Assembly (NCBI GenBank): GCA_007844125.1
Contig: CM017556.1
Span: 23,529,454 to 23,593,453 of the forward strand
DNA length: 64,000 nt
Direction of reading: 5' to 3'
From: Sinonovacula constricta
Taxonomy: Eukaryota > Mollusca > Bivalvia > Cardiida > Solecurtidae
A program made the position numbers and the translations under genes. Below, piece after piece: positions 49,691 through 63,975 of the stretch; position 1 is the first letter of the stretch, and every line of letters starts with the position of its first letter. The notes under the pieces were generated by a model. It was not told the origin of the DNA. It worked only from the letters and a program-made list of their open reading frames with translations, and did not search any database.

Positions 49691-52542
49691 GACGTTATGA
49701 AATGGGGTTTAACTCATCGTAAACTCCATTTTCATTATTTATTGTATTTATTTATTATATTGAGTTAATATTTTTTAAAGAACTGTCACTGTATTGTTAT
49801 CAATCTATTCCACAGACCAGTTCGGAAGCGAATGGGATTTGCAATGATAACAGTGTCACTGCTTGATAAGATACATGCAAAACAGCGCATTCATTGGATA
49901 TATACTTTCACTCACAGATATCGCAAAGGCGCTGTTCTAATTTTTTTGTTGATACATTATTTTTTCTGAAAGTTCCTTTAGTTTAACGGCAATTAACTCA
50001 TTATATTGTAAAATATTAATTTTATTCGTAATTATTTGTAAATGATAAGTCTTAACGCAAGTCTTATTTCACATTAACTATTACTTTAGCATTATACAAA
50101 CAACGTCAAGCAGGCACATATAAACAATGTATCGTTACCATCACTTCTCATGAAGTTCAGAAAACTGATCGATACCAGTTGAAAAAAGACCACATAGAAT
50201 ATACAAAACTAATAACGGTAAAGGCATGTATACATATTTACATCTATTTTTAAAGTAATTTAGGTCACTACACGTAAACGACGAAAATGTGTCAATAGGA
50301 AATAAGCAAACAACGAGAGTTACAATAATATATTGTTACCAGTTTGGGTTTGACTTATAAAGGCATACTACCGAAGATATGTGTCCTGTCAAATGATATT
50401 TAAGTACAGTGTCATTTATACCAATAACATAAAAACCTAAAAAGTGATTCTTTTGCGTTTACAGCGATGATTGGGTTCTTTTTCTAGAAATAAATTAACG
50501 AAAAAGACTTTAAATCACTAAAGTCTTTTCTAAGAATATTTTAGTCCATTGTTTGAAATTTTATATACGGCTGTACATTTGTTTCAGTTATATAGTATAC
50601 AGTGAAAGACACTTATCGCAAAAGGTTGTAAATATTGTTGTAAAGGTTATATATACATGCGTCCAAACGACCCTTGATGCTCAACAATGCCATGTAATTA
50701 TAGTCGAATAAACCAATAACAAATAACACCTAAATGAAGTGCTTATTACAGTTCCACACTGATAGATATAGATAGATATAGATGATATTATTAGATAACT
50801 TCATACTTTTCATTTGAATATTTTACTCAATAAAAAACAATTGAATCGAAGACACAAGACGCCAGTCTTTGCATTGTTAATTGCATTATAGCTCGCGCCT
50901 GATTTTTCTAACATACTATGTCAAGCTAAATGTTTTCTTTCATTAAAACAAATTACATTAAATTACCTTTTTAACAAACGTGACGAATATACATATATAA
51001 ACACATTGCAACATAAGTAAAAATAAAGAACAATTAAAATATAGTTTATTGAATATTAAATGTGACTTCCGTTGGTATTATAACCCGATTCTTCTAGGTC
51101 CCGTTCCGTCCAAAATCTCTTCCAGTACGAGTTTTGTTTCCGCTAAAGCACTTCCATTTATTGTCTTGATTTGTCATTTTAATTTCCCATAGACCTCTTG
51201 ATATATTCCAGGTTCAAATGAAACGCAGGTGCCCTCATGAGTCATTCTGAAAACAACAAACTACAAGACTCAATGAATTGCTTATCAGTTTAATGTGTGC
51301 GCTATTTATCAACAATCAAAAATCGTAATTACAAATGAAGTATTTATTAATTTAAAATAAGATTATACGTTTTTCTACTCTGCTTTTTGTATTTAAGAAG
51401 GCAGCGGTGACATCTGAGATTAGGATGAACGTCTGCTTAGTGTACATTAATATATTTGCTTTTTGTACATTTATAGAGATCTAGCACATTATTGATAATC
51501 GTAATTTTAATTAATTATCACTACAACATGATAGCTCTTCCAAGCAATTATCTACCTTGAGAAAAAAAAGTAATTTAGAAAATAGGTTTAAAGACTTCAA
51601 AAACTCCATTGGCTCCATGATCGTCAATCGGCAACAAAAGAACATTATGACTATACGTATATCTTTCTACACAATAAACAACAATGCCTCTCCTGATGCC
51701 CACATTCCGTTTACTCGTGTCAGAGCACAGCTTTTGTATGGCAAATAATTTGACTTCGCTTCTTCCTTTCTTATAAACCAATTAGCACTTTTTGAAAAGT
51801 TTTATTTGAAAAACATCAAGGCAACTTTTAAATATTTTAGTGTAAAAAAAACCTCTTGTGACAAGTACTTGTAAACTTGTTTCAGTAAAAGGAACAATAT
51901 ATGGATACTATGATTATGTGTACCGCAGTCAAGTTTAGTTTAGACCAATTGATGCAGTTTTTTTTTAAATGTCTCGGGAAATAAGAAACGAGAACTACTG
52001 ACACTAGTGCATATTGCTTATGTTTGTAATAGAGTGTGATTAATGCTGGTAAATTTGTTATCGTCGCAGTATGTCGCAATCTTATATGCATGTTTTAAAT
52101 AAAGAAACAAACCGAGAAGAAGGATTGAAGTTTCGCAGTAATATTTCCTTGGTCAGTTAAGAATAATCATAATTTGAGTGAATGTCGACATATATTCTAA
52201 TTACGTCAGCCAAAAATCTGGGAAAGTTTACAGAGTTATAGTAACTGTGCTTAGAAGAGCACTTTGTTGGCGTATTAAGAAAACATGTCATTCTTTGTTG
52301 GCGTCCCATTGTACGAAAATTACAGCCGTATAGACTAATTAGCATTTCTCAGCAATAGCTCAATGGAGTGGATGAAATTAGATTCGAACATTCAGAAAAC
52401 TTAATTAACAAAAGCAAGCCTTTTTGAGTATTTAGTATTTTAGTATTTCGCGATAGCTATATTATTCAAGTAATGAAGAAAGAGAGTATTTTAAAGCAAA
52501 CAGCACTGTTTGTATAAATTTGTGTCTTTATCAAAGCTTTTA
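49691..52542. other. AT-rich DNA, no recognised gene
   Basis: Short frames only. A possible tiny minus-strand exon end near 51.2 kb is discussed among the rejected items. A GATAGATATA short tandem repeat lies near 50.76 kb. Confidence 0.5.
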
Positions 52543-52579
52543 AATAATATAGATAATACAGTACTGAAAATCATGAAAT

Positions 52580-52690
52580 TGACAAACGGAACGGAGTGGA
52601 AATGGAAATGAAACGTTTTTCGTTTCCTGTTGAAACGGAAACGGAATGCTATCGAAATGGAAATTCAACGGAGCGCAACAAACGCTTGAA
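52580..52690 (+). repeat. Left subterminal GGAAACG-type repeats
   Basis: AACGGAACGGAGTGGAAATGG, GAAACGGAAACGGAATG and CAACGGAGCG units, purine-rich on the plus strand. Confidence 0.75.
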
Positions 52691-53365
52691 AAAGTTTATG
52701 ATCATTCGATGGACAAAAGAAGTTTGTTAGGTCATTTATATAAGTAAAAGGATATGCGTTCTGAAACATTACTACATTGTACAGTCCCCCCTCCCTCCCC
52801 TCTCACTCCTTTAGAACTTATTATTATGGCAGCTTGAAGACAATTATCGATCGATATCATGTTAAACACTATTGAGAGAAATAATGGGTCGGTCAATTTG
52901 AAACGATATTTTTTTTCTTTTCGGCGACTTCAAATGGCTGTGACTGGCGATTGTTACCCAGAATTTTCTTTGATGTTGCAGTGTTAGCCAGAGAGCCCGC
53001 CGCGCCAAAAAGAAACAACACCGCATTTATTTTGTTACAACCTTGGATAAATTAAAATCACAGTGATTTAATTAGCGACTCCATGTTTTAAGTGCGTTAA
53101 CAATATATTTAATAGCCGTTAATTAGCGCTAATATGAGCAAACCGAAAGCAAAAATAACACACGCTTGTTTTCTTAGAAAGTTGTGTTTTATGCGACTTT
53201 GTATGTGCCTGTTTTCGAAAAAAAACAGCATTTGTTCATGTTTATATGAGATAATAATGTTAACTATGAAATGCGACTCTAGCGTGTAATACTTTCCTAA
53301 AATTCCTGGATATTACATGTAACTGTCATCGAAACGTTAAAACTAAAGTCCGCCATGTAACAAAT

Positions 53366-53480
53366 ATGGGAGGGGGGCAAACATTCGCCTTTTCATTTTG
53401 GCAGTGGGGGTGGGGGGCAAACGTCCGGTCAGCACTTACAGGGGCGGGGGGGGGGGCAAACGTCCGGGGGGGTGCAATTA
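53366..53480 (+). other. G-run block with G-quadruplex potential
   Basis: Multiple runs of four to twelve G occur within about 110 bp, interleaved with three GGGCAAAC units, two of them GGGCAAACGTCCG. This is a strong compositional outlier in AT-rich DNA. The Gly-rich 68-codon frame over it is an artefact. Confidence 0.85.
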
Positions 53481-54404
53481 TCCAAGGGGCAAATGCCACA
53501 ATTTACCAAAATTGTGTGTGTCATCGTACAAATTCTAAGATCGTATCACCATTACGCTTTTTTGCGGATTAACACATCACAGAGAAGTTACTTTTTAGGA
53601 TACTGGATGTGTGTGGACCACATTTGACAGTTTGTTTATTCCGGTATATGACGTCTGGCGAAGACAAGTAGGTCAGGTAAGGGCTTTGGGTAAAGGTGTT
53701 AAAATACGTCATATTGACAAATTCGTCAAATTAACTTATATCCAATAAAATTAATTAACGCGAGATTTCTCGTTTAACAATTTAAACTTCGAAATTATTA
53801 AATTGCCACAATATTTATTTCGTTCTATGTTTGGATCAAAAAGTAATATTTCTTCTTAAACGGTTTAGAGGGCTGTAATTTTAATTTGTGTTTTATTTGA
53901 CTATCTTCGGTGATTCAGTGTTTGGACAACAAAATTGTGACAGAGCTGCAATTGTGTTTGTGAACTATTTTCGTTTTTTAGCATCAGTGTTTAGATAAAT
54001 ATCGCGAAAATGAATGACAACAATACAAAGCGTGTTCAACGTTTTTGTTGGTCAGTCTAGATGGGAAATGTATCTTTACCTGGTGTTTTATAATTGAAAT
54101 TTGAGTTTTTCTGCGTAAAACAGGTTAGTAGTGAAACATTTTATCGTGATTAGCCTAAATATTAACTAAAGCGCCGTTTCCTGTTGTTTCGGCTGATTCA
54201 GGAGGGTAGTTATGTGTCTGCAATTTCCCTCCGGGTGGCTGACACTGAATAGCCTCGTCGCAAACAATCTATTGCCGATTTCTATATATATAATGGAAGA
54301 CTTTTGCCTCTCCCCAGAATGTTTACTTCTTTCGTCATTTTGCAAACACACCGGAAGTACTTTACATTAAGAAATTTATTAAACGAATTGATTTAATCAA
54401 AATC

Positions 54405-54600
54405 GCAACGGAGCGAAATGGAACGATTGAAACGATAGAAACGGAAGAAACGATAGAAACGGAAGAAACGATAGAAACGCTGGAAGCGTTTGAAATGCAG
54501 CGCTGGAAACGAATAAAACGAAATGGAAACGCAACGGAAGCGGAATGGAAACGGAGCGGCGAACGCTTCCAACTGAAACGGAAACGAAACGGAGTGAAAA
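54405..54600 (+). repeat. Right subterminal GAAACGATAGAAACG repeats
   Basis: GAAACGATAGAAACGGAA recurs about three times near 54,428-54,480, followed by looser GGAAACG and CAACGGAAGCGGAATGG units. The 87-codon minus-strand Phe/Leu/Ser-rich frame here is low complexity. Confidence 0.8.
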
Positions 54601-54688
54601 CGGGAAAATTGTCAATTTCGTAATTTTCAGTACTGTATATAGAAAATAATATAGATTCATTAGCTGTATGAGTTTATTTCTTTATAAC

Positions 54689-55944
<1,256 letters not shown>

Positions 55945-56245
55945 ATAGGAACATACAAAATGGTCCTATAAGGCATACCATAAATATTTAAATCTGAACA
56001 ACCTTTAACCAAATGTATAAAAATTTAATGTAACAGTGACAAAACACAGATACAAGACATTACACATAAGAAGAAAAACCAACAGTTACTGTCTTGGAAC
56101 GGTAAATCGGCCAAAGGACTTATTGGGTTCCTAAACCTCGTTTTTTGGTGGGCTCCAACATCACTCTTACTGACTGTTTTCTGGCAAACAAGCGTAAATA
56201 AAAATATCCCATCAAGCTGAGACATGAGGTCAATGTATGTAACCA
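55945..56245 (+). repeat. Interspersed repeat, subfamily B copy 3 (diverged)
   Basis: AAAATGGTCCTATAAGGCATA, AAGAAGAAAAACCAACAGTTAC, CTTGGAACGGTAAATCGGCC and ATATCCCATCAA are collinear with the 15.96 and 18.96 kb copies, with more substitutions. Confidence 0.75.
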
Positions 56246-56566
56246 TGCCATACATCTAACACACCGATGATAATACTGGCTACCCACTAGCATCGCACAA
56301 CGCACGCCCTTTTGTTTCTACATACATGTAAATACCACTTTTATACATCGATTTTCATGTGCAATCAGCAAAGGTTAACCAAATGACAAGGAAGCATTCA
56401 GTTATCTGTAGTGGGTACTTCTTGGATTAAGCATACGTGTTTCTGTATTGGTAAAATAAATACAATGTTGGCCAAGCATTGGCTTGCTTAATCCAGATAA
56501 ATAAGTTATGTCAGTGGATCAGCGACTGTGGTTTTATTGTAACATATGGAGAAAAAATGTGCAGAA
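56246..56566. other. AT-rich DNA, no gene seen
   Basis: Nothing recognisable between the subfamily B repeat and the tRNA-like unit. Confidence 0.5.
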
Positions 56567-56635
56567 AGTCCGGAACTTGAACCCAGGCCCCTCCGCTAAC
56601 TGGGCGAATGTTTTACCGACTGAGCTAGCCAGACT
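56567..56635 (-). mobile_element. tRNA-like unit with Pol III A and B boxes (SINE head)
   Basis: On the minus strand it reads AGTCTGGCTAGCTCAGTCGG ... GGGTTCAAGTTCCGGACT. TGGCTAGCTCAGTCGG is an excellent A-box/D-arm and GGGTTCAAGTTCC a good B-box. The outermost seven bases pair (AGTCTGG with CCGGACT, one G-T), but with that pairing the T-arm register is off. The D-stem partner is mutated (AAAAC where GAGC is expected). It is most likely a SINE head or tRNA pseudogene, not a working tRNA. Confidence 0.6.
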
Positions 56636-59600
56636 CTTTCCCTATCGACCGGTTACCATATTGAACGAGTTCTCAGCGGTCAATGCTAGTGTATATATGT
56701 CTGCAACCAAGAATAGTGGTAACTATATATTTAAATTAAGATGTCACATATCGAACACACGAAGGAAGTAACTGGCCATCCTCCATTGTTTTTCAATGCA
56801 CGCGCAAGGGAGTAGTTTGCCATCCTGTGTTATTCTTTTAAGTTATATTATTATCATCAGCGGTAATATTATTTGTAATCCAGTTATTCTGCTTTATTAT
56901 TATAATATGCCAACTTGCTAACCTAAAACGTTTTGTTTTTATTAAAGTATTTAATGGCTTTAGGTCGATGACGGTTGTTTGTACGAGTACGCAACGGTCT
57001 ATAAAATTGTTTATATATCTGTTGTTCAGGATCAAGTCTGGTGATGCTGTGACATTTCAAAACATACCGACGGCAAAAGTGACTTTTCTCTCTAAAGTAG
57101 CTTTACGGACACCGTCCCTATGAAGCAGATAGACAGTATCACCTCCTAAACAATTACATAAATCTCGTGTGTATACTGAAAGAAATTAGCTTCAGTGGGC
57201 AATGACTTGCAAAGAATATATATGTATATCAAAAGCTCGCCGTCCCTGTTTTCGCCGAGAAATAACTAGGGTTATCAGCCAGGAGTACCAAAATAAAAGA
57301 TACTTAATAAGATACATTTGCATCAAACTTTATAGAACATGGAAAATAAAGCGGAACGTATGTAAGATGCTTATTTAAAGTAGAATGAACATGAATATAT
57401 AATTAAATGAACACAGCCTTCCACAAATATTCGATTTCTGTGTATGGTATAACTAGAGTTCAATGTAGAAAATAACGTGGACTAATATCGTGTTTTATTT
57501 ATATTTACAATTGTTTTCACAAGGAACGTTAAAGTTGAAAATTCTTTCTTTAAAATAAGATCATTAGAATCATTGCTATCGGCTGAACTAAGGTTGTATT
57601 GCGTAAATGAAATATTTGAAATTAAGCCTAAAACCAATAGTGTATTTTTCACATGATCTTTGTTACAACAAAATGCAATTTCTTTCTTCAGCATTTACCC
57701 GTTAACTTCTACTGTATTTCATTGGTATTTGTAAGCAAATGTGTTCTATCAAAAAATCAAAAACAATCGACAAGCTAATTGAAACAAATTTCTCTTAGCT
57801 TCAAAATTTCTTACTGTATAATTTCTATGCGTTTTGTTGTTCTTTTATGCTTCTGAAGACGTGGTCCCTTTGTGTAAAATTCTTCCCGTCAGTGAACGTG
57901 TGAATGTATCAAACCAGAGGCTCCCAACTGCCCCTATAGAAAGGACATCACATTATTTTTTCCTGGTTTTGTATCTGGATGAATTGTTATTTTCCACTCA
58001 AAAGAATTCCATCTAAAATGTTTTGTAATTAGATGTTATTTTTCAACTGCTTTTCTCAGAAATAATACTTGGTCAATGGGTTTTGAGTGTCAAGTAATAT
58101 CTTTTTGCAGAGGTTTAAACATATTTTGTAACACAGAGAACGAAATAGTAAATTAAAAATAACAAAAATATTGCTAAAATATTTTAAATAGATTCAATGA
58201 ATTTTACGCTTCTGCACTTCTTTCGATTTTCTAGTTCCCCTTTTTATGTCCGTTCATTTATATAAAACATTTCTTTATTTAAATAAATCATCATATAAAC
58301 ATCTATGTCAGTTTTCTTTTTTATTCACAGTTTATAGAGTTTTGTAAACGAGTTTCAGGTAAACGTAAATAGAACATTCAAAAAGGTAGTTAATGCTCTC
58401 TGTCAATTTTCTTCATGCCAATTTATTTTATCTTTAAAGAAATAAATTTAAAAAATCAAGTCGAATATCAGAATATCAGATGTTTGTAAGAAATGCGCTA
58501 ACCATTTGAAGCCTAATTAAACCATTCATTTCAGTCACAGTGGTTCATTATTCAATAAAATGGTTTTCAGTTTCTTGGCATGCAATGTTTTTTTTTCAGG
58601 TAAAATTTAAATAAGCATTGGATCATTTGATTATCGTATATTGCCCAGCAATCATATTAAAATTTTGCACAGAAAAAAAGTATTATTACTTCCTGGAAAA
58701 GGACCTTACTGCATTAAAACACAAACATCAAAGACATACTGACAAACATATTAAATAATGCGGTACGAAAAGTATGATAAACTATTATGTCTTATTAGTC
58801 AGGCCAAATAATGAACATTTCAAAAGACATGCATTGTTTTTCAATTACTTTTTATTTTTAGTGGGGCAATGTCACCAAGGGTATATAAATACATTTACAC
58901 TGTACAATGAGGCTGATTTAAAGAGTTCAGAAAGATCAATTGTGTTCTACATATTATATGTAACCTGCGTTTAAACAAATAAAAACCGATAATAGAAGGT
59001 GTCGTAGTGGTCTACAACCCTGGCGATAGTTGTATTTATGTATAAGCCACAATGTAACTTTTCAAACTTAATGGTCCTGAATTATATATAATGTTTAGAA
59101 ACAATCAAAAGCGGATACGCCGATGGTTCTTCCTAGCTATTTGTATGAGATCATCCATCAATAATAACTGGGCGTTGCAATTCTACAACATTTTAACCCT
59201 ATGGCAATTTTATGCCTTAGCATTATTTTTTTAGAAATTAATTTTCAGTCTTTCCCGAAAAAAGGGGGATTTAAAGGAGCTCAATATGTATGTTATTAGC
59301 TAATGGCTATATAAAACACTATATAACTATATTGACTAAGACTAGAATAAACATTTTTACACCTTTTTCTCAGATGCCTGATCAATGTTTGCGGTAAAGG
59401 CTACAATTTATATACAAAACTTAGATTAAAATAACTGTTTATAGTGTTAAAAAATGTATAAGTCTTACTTCAGCATGTTGTTGCGCTGACGTTAGTCAAT
59501 TATTCTCTTTCCGTATATATGGTTTATATTCATTCATTTAAATCGTTATAGGCAATAGCATATGATACATGATTTCTGGTTCATTTACAACCTTATTGAA

Positions 59601-59899
59601 ATCATAAGGAAGCTATTTTTATGCTTGCAGTCCAAACAATGGCATTTAAACAGTATTTTCGTGTGATGAAAAAAATTTATCCGACATATATACAAGTTGA
59701 AAGGCCTGTACAGATATACTCTTGTTAGTGGAATTATGCAATCTTCCTAAAAAACATTACATATCAGCAAATGTTTGGTGTTAATTGTATGACTTAACAA
59801 TATATAAGCATCTCAGAGTCGTTGACATAATTTCTCTTTAATTGGTCGTACTGGCGGGTTTCAACTGCAAAAGGAGCCTCCCTGTTTGATCTACAAAAA
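56636..59899. other. AT-rich DNA, no recognised gene
   Basis: Only short frames (60-70 codons) without recognisable domains. Confidence 0.5.
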
Positions 59900-60365
59900 T
59901 ATATTCGTCTCTGGTCATGTTTGTTCATGCTTCAGAAAGTTATTTTTATTTATAGTCAACCTTTTTTGTGTAGTTTTTCAAATCGAAATAATACCATATT
60001 ATTTTCTAAACACTATGTGGACATTATTTTTCAATGACGTCACTACCTTCGTTATAAGTTATAGAAGTATCAGCGCTTGGACATTTTGTTTTCAAAAAGA
60101 TCGTTTTTCTTTTCATTGCTTGCATTTGAGAAACTTGTCAGGAAGTGCGAGGTTAGAGCTCTGTAATACCAGTTTAAGCACACCAGTCGGTCCATATTGC
60201 CGACTGACCGTTCCAAGGCGGTAACAATCGGGTTTGCTCTGTTTGTTAAATGACTCATCACAAATTTGTTCTTACTTTTCGTTTGGCTTCCATGTGAAAT
60301 ACCTTTGTTATGTGCCTTTTCGGAGTTTGGTATATGTTGCAATGCTCATAGGACTTTGTAAAATA
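59900..60365 (-). repeat. Interspersed repeat, subfamily A, near full-length copy 2 (minus strand)
   Basis: Read on the minus strand it is collinear with 17,683-18,145 from TACAAAGTCCTATGAGC to ACATGACCAGAGAC. The 62-codon ATG frame found in the first copy is also open here and ends with the same KMSKR residues. An imperfect GAATAT..TTTT duplication may flank it. Confidence 0.85.
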
Positions 60366-60744
60366 TTCTTAAGATCAATTTATATTATATAGCAAATCAG
60401 AACCGCGACAAACTAATATTATTTGCAGTGTTTTCTTTATTGATTCAAACTACGTTTTAACCTCTCGAGTCACTGAAGAACTGGGAAATATTTTGTAGGA
60501 AACAACTACTCATCTGATGTCGAGATTGTGGCTTTACACAAAAATCAGTATACAGTTACAATCTTTCAAAAAACATTCATAAAACAGATTATAGCATCGA
60601 CATGTGTAAGATAAATGCATTAGGGGGGAGGTAAACTCTACCAGAATGTCCGATTATGTGTTTTACTAGTTCTGCGAAAGATAGCTAAAATGAACCAAAT
60701 GTTAAAATTGTAACTAACACTAGACAAAGGCACATACATGAGTG
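60366..60744. other. AT-rich DNA, no gene seen
   Basis: Nothing recognisable. Confidence 0.5.
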
Positions 60745-60990
60745 TACATGTGACATTTACTCTAAAACAAAACGGTACGGAAAAAAGAGATAATGGTGTA
60801 GTTATCGCCACGGAATAATGACAGATTAGAGTGATTAAACCTTAAAACAGGTCCCCAAACCACGCACTTGCTAAAGGATTTTCTTAAATTAACTGAAAAA
60901 TAAAACTTTTCATCAAGTATTAATGTGAAACAAATAACACTTAGCACCTACACCGGAATTAAAACACAAATAATACAATTTATAAGCAGT
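60745..60990 (+). repeat. Interspersed repeat, subfamily B copy 4 (highly decayed)
   Basis: Recognisable by order only: GTGTAGTTATCGCCACGGAA in the core position, then CCAAACCACGCACTTGC, CTTTTCATCAAGT, AACACTTAGCACCTACACCGG. Confidence 0.55.
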
Positions 60991-63568
60991 AAATCCGAGT
61001 CACAATTTAAAATATGAACAATGTGTACACGAGATAAATTCGTCAGCAGCCAGTAGAAGATGCGAGTTGAAAAAAGAGTGCAACGATGTAAGATTAAGTG
61101 AGTAACGACATATAATAGAAATAGGAAGATCATGTGGAGAAGAGATGTGCACATTTCTTATGCGCATTTTAGAAAATTGTAAAAACCAAAAAAACTTTTG
61201 TGATTATAGTCATCTTATTCCTAAAATAATTAAAATTTATTTATAAAGCAGAGGATTTATCTACAAATGTCATGCAAAATAATAACATCCCGCAGTTATT
61301 AATATTGTGCAATCTCACGTAAATAGCAATGGACACTGCTCAAGTTGCCACATCTTTTTAGTACACGACTGGAGAGATGAATAGACGAACTCAACAAGCT
61401 ACTGTCTCCATATATTGAAACACATCGTAGACAAAAGTATTATCGTAAGAATATTCTTTACAGATGTTACATAAATAAGGCGCAACTTTGAAAATCGACT
61501 GAAGATGACTTTTCATCATTCAAGTCTTTCAGAAATTGCATGGGGACCAACGTAATTGTCTTGAAACAAAATAACATGTATAAAGACGTGACTGCATGTC
61601 TACAATAACTTGTATGCTTTTTCTGAAATTCCTTAAATAAAAAAAGGCAGATGGTCTATATACACCTAGCAAACCACACACATTTATGTCAAAATACAGA
61701 GGAATATTTTCCGGAGGTTTCTAGACAATTACATCTGCTGTTTTCAAATGCATCTGCGGGATAGTTTGAAAGGTATTCTGTTATAGTTATATTACTTTGG
61801 AAAATGTCCAAGTATTCAATCACTTTAAACTGATGTCTAATGTAATGTTCCTCGAATTATTTGTTAACAGAACGGATCTGGTTTTGTCCACGACCAAATA
61901 TCATTTACGCGTGTGGGTGTTGTTTGAAAATGCTGTGCAATTGGCACTTCGGTTTCAATTATAGCATTGAAAAGTATACGAAGGAACTTTTAGACGAAAT
62001 TGATGTAGAAAAGCATAGACAATCTCATTTTTTCTCACATTTTCGTATAATGCATACTGGACCTATCCAATACATGCCGAATAGATTACTTGAATGAATA
62101 AAACAAGTGGTTGAAAAATATCTTGACGTTTATGATAATTAAAGACAGAAAACATTCGTTCGCAAATAATAACAGGAATATTATTGTTTTTTAATACAAT
62201 AAAAGCTGTAAGGGTACACACGTATATATCTAAAGAATAAACGATATATATTGCATGACTTTTTATTTATTTTGATAGTTATCCTTACTTTAGAAATAGT
62301 GTTTTAATAAGACAAAATTATAAATATCATAGTTAAAGTTTTTGTTTTTCTTATCCATAGCTTTCATATAGTTTACTGTTTTGTTTAAAATACTTCACAA
62401 ATGTATATATTGAATATTTTTTCTATTTTATATAATAAGTAAATATGTATGTAAATATAAAAGCATAAGTCAATATTAAAATTTGGGCATGAGAGAAACT
62501 TGTTTGTTACCGATTACGAGGCATTAAATATGAAAATTTATTTATCATAAGGTAAAGATAATTGCCATGACAAAAATCTGAAGCAATATCTAACGTACCT
62601 TTGGGAAAGTAATTGCGTTTCTATGTCGAATTGCTGAGGAAGCAAACATTTTTCAAATAAGAATGATACAAGATTAGATGACTATTGAATTTAAATAACA
62701 GTTTTAATACAAATATTTCAAAAATCAGTGGTTTAAAACAATCATTTTTTTTTAAATGAACTTAAACAAAGAAATCACTTTTTTAACTGGATACGCTTTC
62801 GACTATTGTAATGTTTTTGCAATTAGATTTTGTTGCACTAACAATGATTTGCACACGATAATTTCTTTGATTTTATTTACTTAGCCACTCTCTTTGTAGA
62901 TTAAAGTCGTAAATGTCATTTTAATCATTAGGCACCCAATACTTTAACTGTAAGCATGTGGATAAAGTGTACATGGCAGATGCGACTGGTGATCAATATG
63001 TAAGTTTATTTTCGTGAAATAATATTGCATTCAAGGTGCGTTTCAAAAATGTTGTTTCAACTCAACAACACCGGATAGTGACCGTTCCATAACTTTTAGG
63101 TGTTGATATAGTCAGTAAAGAATTATGCTATATCTTCAAAACCAACAATATTCCTTAAATAGTTTTTGCGTATATCATTAAAGAAAACAGAAAAAAGGCA
63201 CGTTTCTTTTAGTTAAGAAAGCAAATATTTGTAATTGATGTTCGACGTTAAATCTAAAGCTACTTAATTCAATGTATTTTTACTTAATTTAAGTTCAACC
63301 ATCAATCGTTGAGGCATGTTACACAAGACAAAACACAAGACAGAATGCAAAGATGTATTTGCTTCTTAGAATTTTCCCTTGTATGGCAATTTATATTGGC
63401 TTATTAGTGCAAATCCGCAAATCACATGCCAGGAGCGGATTTGACTGTTGCATTGTTGGATAAACTCGGTAGATAATATGAAGCAATCAATGACAGCATA
63501 GATTTTGCGTTTCAAGCCATTTATCAAACGTCTTGATCCAGGGCCATTATTCAAGTGATATCATAAAT
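60991..63568. other. AT-rich DNA, no recognised gene
   Basis: A 78-codon plus-strand frame at 61,861-62,097 is protein-like in composition but matches no family I know and has no context. Confidence 0.5.
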
Positions 63569-63975
63569 AAGAATATATGACAAAGTCCTATGAGCATTTC
63601 AATCATACCCTGAAAATGCACAGGACAAATGTATCACATGCAGGCAGCATGTATAAAAAGTAAGAACAAATCTTTGATGAGTCATTTAACAAAATGATCA
63701 AACCCAATAGTTACCGTCTTAGAATGGGTAGTTTGCACAAAAGGGCAAACTGGGGTGCTGAAGCCAGTTTTATTGAGCTCTCAACTCGCACTTCCTGGTT
63801 TCTCAATGCAATCAACGATACGACAATCAATCTATTTTAAATAAAAATTGTCCAAGCACTGACGTTTTCTTTTGATATTTTATAACGAAAGTAGTGAGGG
63901 CATTGCAAAATAATGTCTACATTGAATTTAGAAGACGGAAATGTACTATTTCTATTAGAAGAGCTGCATTAAATT
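63569..63975 (+). repeat. Interspersed repeat, subfamily A copy (diverged)
   Basis: It starts AAGAATATATGACAAAGTCC. The core is altered (TTAGAATGGGTAGTTTGCAC), followed by GGGCAAACTGGGGTGC and TTGTCCAAGCACTGACG, collinear with the 17.68-kb copy. The frame open in other copies has a stop here. Confidence 0.8.

Larger units (their letters stand above)
52559..54635. mobile_element. Unclassified 2.1-kb TIR element with direct subterminal repeats
   Basis: Both ends read CAGTACTGAAAAT.A.GAAATTGACA inwards, a terminal inverted repeat of about 25 bp with two mismatches. TA flanks both ends. Just outside lie 12-bp direct repeats AATAATATAGAT (52,543-52,554 and 54,645-54,656). Within about 120 bp of the left end and 230 bp of the right end are GGAAACG/GAAACGGA-rich repeats, running on the same strand at both ends. 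No transposase fragment is recognised inside, so it is non-autonomous or of unknown class. Confidence 0.75.

Noticed and set aside
51174..51246. Possible 3' terminal exon on the minus strand (24 codons after a TTTTCAG acceptor, ending in TGA, with AATAAA just downstream)
   Set aside because: Too short to separate from chance, no upstream exons found, no recognised domain; RNA evidence would be needed.
53366..53572. Gly-rich 68-codon ORF
   Set aside because: Produced by G-run simple sequence; no ordinary protein features.
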